In this document: in pieces, positions 18,744 to 27,617 of the stretch
Position numbering within the stretch: position 1 is the first letter of the stretch
How the letters are laid out: every line of letters starts with the position of its first letter
DNA from: Paenibacillus sp. sptzw28
GTDB taxonomy: Bacteria; Bacillota; Bacilli; Paenibacillales; Paenibacillaceae
NCBI RefSeq assembly: GCF_019550795.1
Contig: NZ_CP080545.1
Coordinates: 2,313,501-2,377,500, forward strand
Length of the DNA stretch: 64,000 nucleotides
Reading direction: 5' to 3'
Position numbers and translations under genes: made by a program
The notes under the pieces: model-generated
Told to the model about the DNA's origin: nothing
Seen by the model: only the letters and a program-made list of their open reading frames with translations
Databases searched by the model: none

Positions 18744-19685
18744 ATGAACCGAATGAAGAAGATTAATTTACCGGGACTAAAGCAGGGAGTTTCCCAGCTT
18801 ATAATGGGTTCGGATTACTTCGCGCCGGAAGTGTTCGAGCTTGTATGTACGAACCTTGACGCGTACACGGCTATCGGCGGAAATACGATCGATACCGCCT
18901 TTATCTACTGTGGAGGGAAGAGTGAGCAGGCGATCGGCATGTGGCTCGAGGAGCGGAAGAACCGCAGCGAGATCAACGTCTGGACCAAAGGCGCCCATCC
19001 ACAGGGGAACGAATCGCGTGTCAACAAAGCCGCCATTTATGAAGAATTGATGATTAGCCTCGAGCGTCTTCGCACCGATTATGTCGATTTGTACGCTCTT
19101 CACCGGGACGATCTTAACGTACCGGTCGGCCATATCATTGATGCGCTCAACGAGCACGTTGAGGCGGGACGCATGCTTGCCTTCGGCGCTTCCAACTGGA
19201 CGGCCGACAGGATTGCAGAGGCGAACCGGTATGCGGCTGAGAACGGGCTTCGCGGCTTTACTTTCAGCAGTCCTAACCTTAGTCTGGCTAAAGCACAGGA
19301 GCCTTACTGGAGGAACTGCATCAGCGTGGATGACGAAACTTTGGCATGGCACGAACGGAGCGGGCTGCCGCTATTCTCATGGTCTGCGCAGGCAAGGGGA
19401 TTTTTCACCGGCAGATTCAGTCCGGAGGACCGCTCGGATGCCGATTTGGTTCGCGTGTTTTATAACGATGCCAACTGGAAGCGCTATTATCGCGCGGAGC
19501 AGCTTGCAGGCGAGAAGGGTGTATCCACGATTCAGATCGCACTCGCTTACGTGCTGAACCAATCGTTCCCGGCGGCTGCCATTATTGGCCCCCGCAATGA
19601 GGCTGAGATGAAGTCCTGCCTGGAAGCGACGAAAATCACACTGACACAGGAGGAAGTCAGATGGCTGGATCTGAGAACGGAATAA
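18744..19685 (+). CDS. Aldo/keto reductase
   Basis: A 313-residue (beta/alpha)8 NAD(P)H-dependent oxidoreductase. The usual features are visible: NTIDTAFIYCGGKSEQAIG (catalytic Asp/Tyr strand), the lysine in VWTKGAHP, DYVDLYALHRDD, and the GASNW strand. The start is ambiguous: AGAGAGGAG lies only 2 nt before ATG 18744 but 11 nt before the in-frame ATG 18753. It lies 9 bp after the Gfo/Idh gene and overlaps the next gene by 25 bp. Such pairs often modify unusual sugars or glycosides. The substrate is unknown. Confidence 0.9.
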   Translation: MNRMKKINLPGLKQGVSQLIMGSDYFAPEVFELVCTNLDAYTAIGGNTIDTAFIYCGGKSEQAIGMWLEERKNRSEINVWTKGAHPQGNESRVNKAAIYEELMISLERLRTDYVDLYALHRDDLNVPVGHIIDALNEHVEAGRMLAFGASNWTADRIAEANRYAAENGLRGFTFSSPNLSLAKAQEPYWRNCISVDDETLAWHERSGLPLFSWSAQARGFFTGRFSPEDRSDADLVRVFYNDANWKRYYRAEQLAGEKGVSTIQIALAYVLNQSFPAAAIIGPRNEAEMKSCLEATKITLTQEEVRWLDLRTE

Positions 19686-20470
19686 TTGAGCTGTGGCCGG
19701 AGGGGGCCCCTGGTGCGGAAGGGAGCTCCGATGAAGACCGTCCTGCGATCACACCTTATTTAATAGAAGGCGGCGGTAAGGGAGCAGTAATCGTATGTCC
19801 CGGCGGCGGATATGGCGGCCGCGCTGGGCATGAGGGCGAACCGATTGCACAGTGGCTAAATACGCTCGGTATCTCGGCGTTTGTACTGAGATACCGGGTA
19901 GCGCCTTACCGCTATCCGAGCGCACTGAACGATGTGCAGCGGGCGATCCGGTATGTGCGGCACCATGCCGGCGTATGGGGCATTGATGCCGGGAAAATCG
20001 GCGTGCTGGGCTTCTCGGCCGGCGGACATTTGACAGCAGCTGCGGGCACTTCTTACGATTCAGGCCGGCCCGATGCGGCCGATCCTGTAGAGCGGCATTC
20101 CAGCCGGCCGGATTTGATCGTGCTGTGTTATCCGGTCATCACGATGCAGCGGCCTTACACCCACGAAGGCTCCTTGCTCAATTTGCTTGGCCCCGCTCCG
20201 GATGAGGAGCTGGTCCGTCTTATGAGCTGTGAGCTTCAGGTGACGACCGATACGCCGCCAACGTTCCTGTGGCATACATCCGACGACGGAGCCGTACCGG
20301 TCGAGAACAGTCTTGGGTTCGCCTCAGCACTAAGCAGGGCGGGCGTTCCCTTCGACCTGCATGTATACGAGAAGGGCCGTCATGGCCTCGGACTTGCTGA
20401 TGAAGACAAGCATGTAGCCTCATGGAGCAGCGTTTGCGGGCTTTGGCTGAAGCGCTACGAATTCTATTAA
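19661..20470 (+). CDS. Alpha/beta hydrolase, acetyl-esterase-like
   Basis: A 269-residue cytoplasmic alpha/beta-hydrolase. The oxyanion stretch PGGGYGGRAGHEG (residues about 47-60), the nucleophile elbow GFSAGG and a C-terminal YEKGRHGLG with the catalytic His are typical of BD-FAE/acetyl-xylan-esterase-like hydrolases. AGGAGG lies 7 nt before ATG 19661, inside the end of the aldo/keto reductase gene, so the two are translationally coupled. No signal peptide is present, so it would act on imported, acetylated sugars. That role is inferred from family and context. Confidence 0.88.
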   Translation: MAGSENGIIELWPEGAPGAEGSSDEDRPAITPYLIEGGGKGAVIVCPGGGYGGRAGHEGEPIAQWLNTLGISAFVLRYRVAPYRYPSALNDVQRAIRYVRHHAGVWGIDAGKIGVLGFSAGGHLTAAAGTSYDSGRPDAADPVERHSSRPDLIVLCYPVITMQRPYTHEGSLLNLLGPAPDEELVRLMSCELQVTTDTPPTFLWHTSDDGAVPVENSLGFASALSRAGVPFDLHVYEKGRHGLGLADEDKHVASWSSVCGLWLKRYEFY

Positions 20471-20481
20471 AATTCATACAT

Positions 20482-20539
20482 CCCTTCCCATGCGGAATAA
20501 ACTGGAGAGTATCCATTTATAACGGCGGGAAGGGTTTTC
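20482..20539 (+). terminator. Likely terminator after the esterase operon
   Basis: CCCTTCCC near 20482 pairs with GGGAAGGG (20527-20534), followed by TTTTCT. The loop is long (about 37 nt), which lowers confidence. Confidence 0.55.
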
Positions 20540-20631
20540 TGTCATCCTTTAAATAAATCCGTTATCTGTTTCAATACGGGTCTAACGGGTTTAATAATAA
20601 AGTGCGACTTTTTCGAGGATGTGATATTCTA

Positions 20632-22389
20632 TTGAAACCCCAGAGACTGCTGTTTAATTATGTAAAATCGAACTGGCGCTTGTATGCAGCTGCAGTAACC
20701 TTGACTATGATTGCGAACATCGTGCAGTCCTATTATCCGAAAATCATCGGTGATTTTGCCGATATGTTCCATCGCGACCAACTGACTCGAACTGCAATAA
20801 TCGATTACAGCTTGATCCTGCTTGGAATCGGATTAATCTTCGGTTTATTCGCCGGGACGGGTCAATATATGATCATGTGGCTTGGCCGAAGGTTCGAATT
20901 CCATACCCGCAACCGGCTGTTCGGTCATTTTCTTACATTTAATGAAGGCTACTACTCCCAGCACGGCGTGGGCAAATGGCTCAGCTACGTCATGAACGAC
21001 GTTACAGCCGTACGTGAATCGATCGCCATGGGCGTAAATCAGACCGCAAACGCTTCTATGCTGATTATATCCGCAGTCTTCATGATGCTGATCAGTGACA
21101 TCCCGATATATTTGATCGTGGTGTGCGTGCTTCCTCTACTCTTCATTCCCTGGATAGTAACCCGCTTCGGCCCGGTCATCCGTAAACGCTCCTTGAAGGT
21201 TCAGGAGTCCCTCGGGATAATGACGGACTCGGCCGAGGAACAGTTCGGCGGCATTCGCGTTACGAAGAAATTTGCCGTCGAACCGATCATGATCGACCGT
21301 TTCGGGGTGACGGTCGACCGGATACGCGATAATCAGCTGAAGCTGGTTCGCGTATCTTCGCTGTTTCAATCGCTAATTCCGTTCCTTGGCGCGCTGTCGT
21401 TCATTATAACGCTGGTGTACGGAGGGTATTTGACGATTGAACATAAGATCACGCTCGGCAGCTTCGTCGCGCTAACCTTATACATTCGAATGATGGTTAA
21501 CCCGCTGCAGCAGATCGGCAACGTCATTAATACGATGCAGCGCTCGCGGGCTTCATTGATACGCATTAACGATCTGCTGTCCGTAGAGGCTCAAATACAA
21601 GAGGCTCCGGATGCGGTGTCCATCAATCTTCACAAGGCAGCCATTCAAATCCGGCAGTTATCGTATTCGTATCCCGAAGCTGCACGGGAAGCTCTGCATG
21701 AGATCGATTTGACGGTCGAGCCCGGCAAAACGCTTGGGATTATAGGAAAGACCGGAAGCGGCAAAACAACGCTGATGAAGCTTCTTCTGAGGGTGTACGA
21801 TCCGCCGGAAGGAACTGTGAAAATAGGCGGTCTGGACATCCATAATTTGACGCTGGAGAGTCTGCGCAGCCAGATCGCATATGTGCCGCAGGACGGCTTT
21901 CTTTTCAGTACCACCATACGCGATAATATCGCTTTCTATAATAGGGAGTCCGAGCTTGAAGACGTCAGGAATGCCGCAAAGCAGGCGCAAATCCATGACA
22001 GCATCGAAGAGTTTCCGGACAAATTCGAGACGAAGCTAGGCGAGCGCGGCATTACATTATCGGGTGGCCAACGTCAGCGAACAAGTCTGGCACGCGGGCT
22101 TATTAAGAATTCGCCGATCATGATTCTCGATGACAGCGTAAGCGCGGTTGATGCGGTCACGGAAACGAGTATTATAGAGACCATCCGGAAGGAGCGAAGC
22201 AATAAAACGACGATTCTGATCGCACACCGGATCAGCGCGATTAAACACGCGGACGAAATCATCGTCATGGATGAAGGCAGAATTGTACAGCGGGGAACGC
22301 ATGCCAAGCTGCTTGCGCAAAAAGGTTTATATGCAGAGCTTCATGCGATTCAGGAGGAGGGGAGCCGGCATGGCGACCATGTCCGTTAA
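20632..22389 (+). CDS. ABC exporter half-transporter with Asp in place of catalytic Glu
   Basis: A 585-residue membrane exporter: six TM helices (about 15-310), then a nucleotide-binding domain with Walker A GKTGSGKTT, signature LSGGQRQR and Walker B MILDDSVSAVD. The usual catalytic Glu after Walker B is Asp, as in the degenerate site of heterodimeric exporters such as BmrC/BmrD or TM287/288. TTG 20632 is chosen for the GAGGATG site 10 nt upstream. A GTG at 20602 is the alternative. It overlaps the second half-transporter gene by 20 bp. Multidrug export is the commonest role of such pairs, but the substrate is unknown. Confidence 0.88.
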   Translation: MKPQRLLFNYVKSNWRLYAAAVTLTMIANIVQSYYPKIIGDFADMFHRDQLTRTAIIDYSLILLGIGLIFGLFAGTGQYMIMWLGRRFEFHTRNRLFGHFLTFNEGYYSQHGVGKWLSYVMNDVTAVRESIAMGVNQTANASMLIISAVFMMLISDIPIYLIVVCVLPLLFIPWIVTRFGPVIRKRSLKVQESLGIMTDSAEEQFGGIRVTKKFAVEPIMIDRFGVTVDRIRDNQLKLVRVSSLFQSLIPFLGALSFIITLVYGGYLTIEHKITLGSFVALTLYIRMMVNPLQQIGNVINTMQRSRASLIRINDLLSVEAQIQEAPDAVSINLHKAAIQIRQLSYSYPEAAREALHEIDLTVEPGKTLGIIGKTGSGKTTLMKLLLRVYDPPEGTVKIGGLDIHNLTLESLRSQIAYVPQDGFLFSTTIRDNIAFYNRESELEDVRNAAKQAQIHDSIEEFPDKFETKLGERGITLSGGQRQRTSLARGLIKNSPIMILDDSVSAVDAVTETSIIETIRKERSNKTTILIAHRISAIKHADEIIVMDEGRIVQRGTHAKLLAQKGLYAELHAIQEEGSRHGDHVR

Positions 22390-24241
22390 AAGGGAACAGC
22401 AGGATGAAGCTGGACCTAAGACCGATGAGACGAAGATGAACAACAAATCCGCATTCCGTGTCTTATATGCTTATGTAAAACCGCATCGCTTGGCCTTTTT
22501 CCTGATGGTTATCTGTACAGTGCTGGCGATTGCGGCAGATTTGTTTCAACCGTATTTGATGAAGATCGCCATCGACAATCATTTGATGCTCGGGAAAACC
22601 GACTTCGGAACAATCATAACTATTGGCGCCATATATTTGGGCCTGGCCTTCGGCGGCCTGTTGTTTACGTATTTGCAAAATAATTTGCTGCAGTTTGCCG
22701 GACAGAGCATCGTAGCGCGGATCCGCAAGGAATTGTTCGAGCATATTTCCAAGCTGTCGATGCCGTTCTTCGACAGAGTCCCGACCGGCAGCCTGATTAC
22801 GCATGTGTCGAGCGATACTGAAACGATAAACCAGTTTTTCACCCAGGTCGTACTCAGTCTGGTACGCGATGTTCTGACATTGATTTTCATCCTGGTGATG
22901 ATGTATCAGCTGGATCCGACGCTTACGCTGTACTGCATGATACTGCTTCCGATCATTGCTTTGATCGCGATCGCGTTTCGTTCCTATATGCGCAAGACCT
23001 ACCAGATTGCAAGAACGCAGCTGTCGCGGCTTGTCGCCTTTGTCGCCGAGAATTTGGCGGGTATGAATCTGATTCAATCGTTTCACCAGGAGAAGGAGCA
23101 GGAGCGGCAGTTCACAGAACGGAACAGTTTGTATTTCAAGGCGAATATCCGGGAAATCAGAACGAATGTACTCTTCAACCGCTCATTCGATATTCTCGGC
23201 AACATGTCCCTTGCTTTCGTTACATGGCTCGGGGGGATGGCAGTATTCAATAAAAGCATCGAATTTGGCGTTTTATACGCCTTTATAACGTATATCCGGC
23301 AGTTTTTCCAGCCGATCAACGCCATTACGCAGCAGTGGAATACGCTCCAATCGACGACTGTATCGGTCAACCGCATCTGGAATATTTTCTCCCTGAATCC
23401 CGAAGTAAGAGATCATGACGAAGCGAAGCAAGTCAGCGTTAAATCTGTTAAAGGCCGTATCGATTTCAACCGGATAACGTTCGGATATACAGCGGCGACG
23501 CCGGTCATTCATGACTTGGATCTCCACATCAGGCCTGGCGAAATGATAGGCATTGTCGGCACTACCGGCGCCGGGAAAAGCACGCTGATCAGCCTGCTGT
23601 GCAGGTTTTACGATCCCCAGAAAGGCAATGTCACGATCGACGGCACCGATATCCGCGATATTCCGCAGGCCTCGCTCCACCGGATCGTTGGGCTTGTCCA
23701 GCAGGAGCCTTATCTGTATTCGGGCAGCATAGTGGATAATGTTCGCCTGTTCGATGAAACGATAACGCGAGAGGAAGTCGTGCAGGCTTGTACGTTTGTC
23801 GGGGCCGATCCGCTCATCAGGCAGAAGAAGGATGGCTACGACACCCGCTTATCCGAACGGGGGAGCGGCCTCTCAGCCGGAGAACGGCAGCTTATATCGT
23901 TCGCCCGGATTATCGTCTTCCAGCCGAAGGTGCTCATTCTCGATGAAGCAACGGCAAATTTGGATTCGCAGACCGAGCAGCTTATTCAGTCGGCGCTTGA
24001 AGCGGTCTCCAAGGGGCGGACAACGCTCGTCATTGCGCACCGTCTGTCGACGATTATGCAGGCTGACCGCATTCTGGTCATGCGCCACGGGCTTGTTGTA
24101 GAGGAAGGGACGCACATGCAGCTGCTTGAGCGGAAGGGCTATTACGAGGAGCTTTACCGCCATTCGCAGGGCAAGGATACAGAATTGGCAGTCTCAGGTG
24201 CAGGGCAGGGAGCACGGAAATGCAATAAAGGGACGGGATAA
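22370..24241 (+). CDS. ABC exporter half-transporter, partner subunit
   Basis: A 623-residue half-transporter, starting at ATG 22370 behind AGGAGGAGGGG. A hydrophilic N-terminal about 30 residues is followed by six TM helices and a nucleotide-binding domain with Walker A GTTGAGKST, an altered signature LSAGERQ and consensus Walker B LILDEATANLD. The consensus Glu here and the Asp in the upstream subunit suggest one active and one degenerate ATP site in a heterodimer. It is translationally coupled to the upstream gene. Confidence 0.92.
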   Translation: MATMSVKREQQDEAGPKTDETKMNNKSAFRVLYAYVKPHRLAFFLMVICTVLAIAADLFQPYLMKIAIDNHLMLGKTDFGTIITIGAIYLGLAFGGLLFTYLQNNLLQFAGQSIVARIRKELFEHISKLSMPFFDRVPTGSLITHVSSDTETINQFFTQVVLSLVRDVLTLIFILVMMYQLDPTLTLYCMILLPIIALIAIAFRSYMRKTYQIARTQLSRLVAFVAENLAGMNLIQSFHQEKEQERQFTERNSLYFKANIREIRTNVLFNRSFDILGNMSLAFVTWLGGMAVFNKSIEFGVLYAFITYIRQFFQPINAITQQWNTLQSTTVSVNRIWNIFSLNPEVRDHDEAKQVSVKSVKGRIDFNRITFGYTAATPVIHDLDLHIRPGEMIGIVGTTGAGKSTLISLLCRFYDPQKGNVTIDGTDIRDIPQASLHRIVGLVQQEPYLYSGSIVDNVRLFDETITREEVVQACTFVGADPLIRQKKDGYDTRLSERGSGLSAGERQLISFARIIVFQPKVLILDEATANLDSQTEQLIQSALEAVSKGRTTLVIAHRLSTIMQADRILVMRHGLVVEEGTHMQLLERKGYYEELYRHSQGKDTELAVSGAGQGARKCNKGTG

Positions 24242-24310
24242 ATACCTATGCTTTTCTGCAAACGGCTATTTATGGTACTCTAAAAAAGTTGAGATGAAAG
24301 GGGAGCGAAT

Positions 24311-25303
24311 ATGAGCGAAAATCAAGCATTCGAGGGCGCCTATCAGGGCGAGAAGGCAGTATGGCTAAAGAGCGGCCGCTATGAGGCGGCCATTTTGCCG
24401 GAAATCGGCGGGAATCTGATCGCATTCCGCGATAACGAGAACGGTTACCGGTTTTTGCACGAACCGACGCCGGATGAAATGGAATCATTCAAAGCGAGAC
24501 CTTTTATCCACGGCATTCCGGTATTGGTACCGCCGAACCGTTTCGAAGACGGTAAATTCCCATGGAACGGTAAAACGTATGAATTTCCAGTCAACGAGCC
24601 TGCAACGGGCAACCACCTGCACGGCTTTGTGCACAGTGAAACATGGGATGTAGAGGACTTCGGACAAACGGTTAACGAGAGCTTCGTAACCGTTGCTCTC
24701 AAGGTGGACGAGCAGCATGCCGTATACAAATTTCTGCCGCACAAATTTACGATTAAGCTTCGCTACACGCTGAGCGATGCGGGATTGTCCCAGCATATAC
24801 TGGTCCGCAACGATGGAGAAGACGTCATGCCTTGTCTGTTCGCGTTTCACACCGCTGTCAACGCACCGTTCGCGCCGGGCGGCTCTGCGAAGGATTACCG
24901 CGTGAAACTGACGATCGGAGAGCGCTGGGAACTGAATGAGCGGATGCTGCCGACCGGAAAGTTTCAGCCGCTTAAGGCGGAAGAGGAGCTGCTTAAGGGC
25001 GAGGGGATCAACCCGTTCTTCGAAGCAATGGACAACCACTATACAGCTGTGGCGCAGAACGGCCGGAACCGGATGGAGCTTACCGATACGAAGCTTGGCT
25101 TGACGCTCGTTTATGACGTCGGCACCTCGTACAAGCAGTGGATGATCTGGAATAACGGTGCGACCGAGGGCTTCTTCTGTCCGGAACCGCAAATCAACCT
25201 GGTCAACGCGCCGCATGTCGATCTGTCGGCTGATGAAATCGGCTTGTTCAGCCTGGCGCCTGGCGAAATTTGGGAAGAAACGGGCAGGCTGTACGTGAAA
25301 TAG
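24311..25303 (+). CDS. Aldose 1-epimerase family protein
   Basis: A 330-residue galactose-mutarotase-like beta-sandwich enzyme interconverting alpha and beta anomers of an aldose or a related ligand. Visible family features are LPEIGGNLIAFRD near residue 30, NHLHGFVH (catalytic His) near 99, FHTAVNAPF (second His) near 180, and EGFFCPEPQINLVNAPH with the C-terminal acid. ATG 24311 follows AAAGGGGAGCGA. The preceding exporter genes and the following AraC gene do not indicate which sugar it handles. Confidence 0.88.
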   Translation: MSENQAFEGAYQGEKAVWLKSGRYEAAILPEIGGNLIAFRDNENGYRFLHEPTPDEMESFKARPFIHGIPVLVPPNRFEDGKFPWNGKTYEFPVNEPATGNHLHGFVHSETWDVEDFGQTVNESFVTVALKVDEQHAVYKFLPHKFTIKLRYTLSDAGLSQHILVRNDGEDVMPCLFAFHTAVNAPFAPGGSAKDYRVKLTIGERWELNERMLPTGKFQPLKAEEELLKGEGINPFFEAMDNHYTAVAQNGRNRMELTDTKLGLTLVYDVGTSYKQWMIWNNGATEGFFCPEPQINLVNAPHVDLSADEIGLFSLAPGEIWEETGRLYVK

Positions 25304-25353
25304 CAGGCTTGATATTACTTTGTAAGACATTAAGGACTGATACGATATATATG

Positions 25354-25388
25354 CTGCGGCCGCTCCTCGTTAATGGGAGCGGCCGCAG
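25354..25388. terminator. Bidirectional GC-rich stem-loop between convergent genes
   Basis: CTGCGGCCGCTCC (25354-25366) pairs with GGGAGCGGCCGCAG (25375-25388). It lies between the epimerase gene and the convergent AraC gene. Flanking T content is low, but the stem is very strong. Confidence 0.7.
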
Positions 25389-25391
25389 TAT

Positions 25392-26264
25392 TTATCCGGG
25401 CATTATGTCGATCGAAGGCAGCTGCTTACGGATATCGGTGGGAGTCGCGTTTTTTATCTTTTTGAACACGCGGCCGAAATACGTCATGTTGGAGAACCCG
25501 ACCCTGCCTGAGATTTCCGTTACCGGCAAATCGGTCTCGAGCAGCAGCCGTTCCGCTTCCTTCACCCGCAGCAGGTGGATGTATTCAATCAAGGTTTTGC
25601 CGGTCACCTGCTTGAACACATTGCAGAAATAGCTCGGGCTGAGATTAACCATTCGGGCAGCCTCTTCCACCGTGATCTGTTCCTGGTACCGTTCGCGGAG
25701 CAGCTGCAGCAAACTTGAGAAATCGTATGAATTTTGAAGACGTGGCGTCTTTACTGCAGCGCATTGCTGCGCATAGCGGAAATATTGCCCGAATATTCGC
25801 AGCAGCTCTCCTTTCACGAGCAGCTCGTAGCCGGGCTGTTTGCCCTCGAATTCCTCGACGAGCTTCGAGAACGACTCGTTCATCTCTTTCATGAAAGGAT
25901 CGGTTTTCCGAATGGTGCTCGGCCACTTCAGCCGCTGATTCAAATAGGGCAGGAAATATTGATGCTCTGTAATATCCAGGCCGCTTCCGCGCACCAATGC
26001 TTCATTGAAAACGATACATACGAGCTCGGTGCCGGGTTCAAGCTCTGCTGTGCCGTGCAGCTGCTTGGAATTGACGAAAGCCAGCTCTCCCTGATGGAGC
26101 ATTTCGAAATCCGCGTCGATTTGAATGCGGGCTTTGCCTTCTTTTACAAAAATCCATTCAATATGGTCATGCCAGTGCAGGTAAATATGATGAACGAAAA
26201 AAACGTTGATCGGAAACGTCTGGTCCGGGATCAATGTCTTTTCCTTATGAGGACTTACGGTCAT
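25392..26264 (-). CDS. AraC-family transcriptional regulator
   Basis: A 290-residue regulator, started at ATG 26264 behind AAGGGGA rather than at the longer frame to 26345. The cupin domain carries HWHDHIEW and the double HTH runs NLSPSYFCNVFKQ to the C-terminus, with GFSNMTYFGRVFKK in the second unit. It is divergent from the TIM-barrel isomerase gene at 26701, from which it is separated by the six-copy hairpin repeat, so it may control that operon. The ligand is unknown. Confidence 0.9.
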   Translation of the reverse strand: MTVSPHKEKTLIPDQTFPINVFFVHHIYLHWHDHIEWIFVKEGKARIQIDADFEMLHQGELAFVNSKQLHGTAELEPGTELVCIVFNEALVRGSGLDITEHQYFLPYLNQRLKWPSTIRKTDPFMKEMNESFSKLVEEFEGKQPGYELLVKGELLRIFGQYFRYAQQCAAVKTPRLQNSYDFSSLLQLLRERYQEQITVEEAARMVNLSPSYFCNVFKQVTGKTLIEYIHLLRVKEAERLLLETDLPVTEISGRVGFSNMTYFGRVFKKIKNATPTDIRKQLPSIDIMPG

Positions 26265-26700
26265 GGGCGGTGTCCCCTTTTCGCAGGATACTTGAAGTGA
26301 ATCATACGATTTTCTCACTATAGAAGGTAATGGGCGGGATGTCAACGCTTTTATGCTTCATAATACCGTAAGATTGTATGATTATATCGCAATTTCGATA
26401 ATAGTCTGGAAGCTGTGGATTAAGTACGATAATTACAGAAATACGGGGATATGCTTACGAAGCTGCGTTTTCTCCGAAAACGCCAAGTGTATACTTATGA
26501 AGCTGCGTTTTCTCCGAAAACGCCAAGTGTATGCTTATGAAGCTGCGTTTTCTCCGAAAACGCCAAGTGTATGCTTATGAAGCTGCGTTTTCTCCGAAAA
26601 CGCCAAGTGTATGCTTATGAAGCTGCGTTTTCTCCGAAAACGCCAAGTGTATGCTTATGAAGCTGCGTTTTCTCCGAAAACGCCTTAGGAGGAACTATTA
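26265..26700. other. Divergent intergenic region with cre-like site and hairpin repeats
   Basis: This 436-bp region lies between the AraC gene and the isomerase gene. A cre-like sequence, TGTCAACGCTTTTA (26340-26353), matches 12 of 14 positions of the CcpA consensus. From 26461 the region is filled by six 40-bp repeats. No convincing protein-coding frame is present: the repeat period is not a multiple of three and the frames lack ribosome sites. Confidence 0.6.
26461..26684 (+). repeat. Six 40-bp tandem repeats, each with a perfect 8-bp hairpin
   Basis: The core AGCTGCGTTTTCTCCGAAAA continuing into CGCC recurs at 26461, 26501, 26541, 26581, 26621 and 26661, exactly 40 bp apart and nearly identical. 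Each core contains GCGTTTTC-TCC-GAAAACGC, an 8-bp stem with a 3-nt loop. The last copy runs straight into the TAGGAGG ribosome site of the gene at 26701. Confidence 0.95.
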
Positions 26701-27582
26701 ATGAAACAAATTCGAATTGGAACGCTTGTTGGCGGAGGCGACGCGGTGCGTGTGCTGCCGCAAATAATACCGCACGGCTTTGAATCGTTTGCTCTTACAT
26801 TCTGGCAGACAACGAGCGGCACGGATCTATCCGAGCTTGCCAAACGGGTGAAAGAGATACTCGCCGAGAAGGATATCATCATCTCGAGCCTCGGGATATT
26901 CGGTAATCCGCTCTCCGGAACAGGGGACAATGCCGATACTCTTTCAAGCTGGCAGAGACTGATCGATCATGCGGAGGCGTTCGGCACCAATTTGGTCACC
27001 GGCTTCACAGGCCGCGTACCGGGATCTATCGATGAGTCGATCCCTCGCTTTGCCGAAGTATTCGGTGAACTGGCCCGGCGTGCGGAGGGCCGCGGCGTCA
27101 AGCTGGCTTTTGAGAACTGCGACATGGGCGGTACGTGGAAAACCGGTGATTGGAATATCGCTCACAACCCGACGTCGTGGGAGATGATGTTTAATGCGGT
27201 TCCGGCTCATAACATCGGTCTGCAGTGGGAGCCGTGCCATCAAATGGTAAGTCTGATCGACCCGATTCCGCAGCTCCGCAAGTGGGTGGGCAAAATATTC
27301 AACGTGCATGGCAAGGATGCGACAATCGCTTGGGATATCGTCCGCGAATACGGCATTCACGGGCCGAAGGAGTTCGTTTGGCACCGGACACCGGGCTTCG
27401 GCGATACGAACTGGACGGATATTATTACGATTTTACGTCAAGCGGGCTATGAAGGAAGCATCGATATCGAAGGCTGGCACGATCCTGTTTATAAGGGCGA
27501 GCTGGAGATGACCGGACAAGTACATGGACTTAACTATTTGAAACGGTGCAGGGGCGGAGATTTCATTCCGAATCCGAAATAA
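26701..27582 (+). CDS. Sugar phosphate isomerase/epimerase-like TIM-barrel protein
   Basis: A 293-residue member of the xylose-isomerase-like (AP endonuclease 2) TIM-barrel family. Metal-binding stretches are visible: AFENCDMGG, QWEPCHQM, NVHGKDA and DIEGWHD. ATG 26701 follows TAGGAGG at 8 nt. Members isomerise or epimerise keto sugars or dehydrate inosose. It is followed 35 bp later by a Gfo/Idh oxidoreductase, the standard pairing in catabolism of inositol-like or keto-sugar substrates. The substrate is not identifiable. Its leader is built from six hairpin repeats. Confidence 0.88.
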   Translation: MKQIRIGTLVGGGDAVRVLPQIIPHGFESFALTFWQTTSGTDLSELAKRVKEILAEKDIIISSLGIFGNPLSGTGDNADTLSSWQRLIDHAEAFGTNLVTGFTGRVPGSIDESIPRFAEVFGELARRAEGRGVKLAFENCDMGGTWKTGDWNIAHNPTSWEMMFNAVPAHNIGLQWEPCHQMVSLIDPIPQLRKWVGKIFNVHGKDATIAWDIVREYGIHGPKEFVWHRTPGFGDTNWTDIITILRQAGYEGSIDIEGWHDPVYKGELEMTGQVHGLNYLKRCRGGDFIPNPK

Positions 27583-27617
27583 GTATATTTTGGAGATCAG
27601 GATAGGAGGGCTTAAGT

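Noticed and set aside
26353..26580. 75-codon plus-strand frame reaching into the 40-bp repeats
   Set aside because: The repeat period is not a multiple of three, so each copy is read in a different frame, and no ribosome site is seen.
26461..26684. Possible CRISPR array
   Set aside because: The whole 40-bp period is repeated, with no unique spacers and no cas genes. It is a tandem hairpin repeat.
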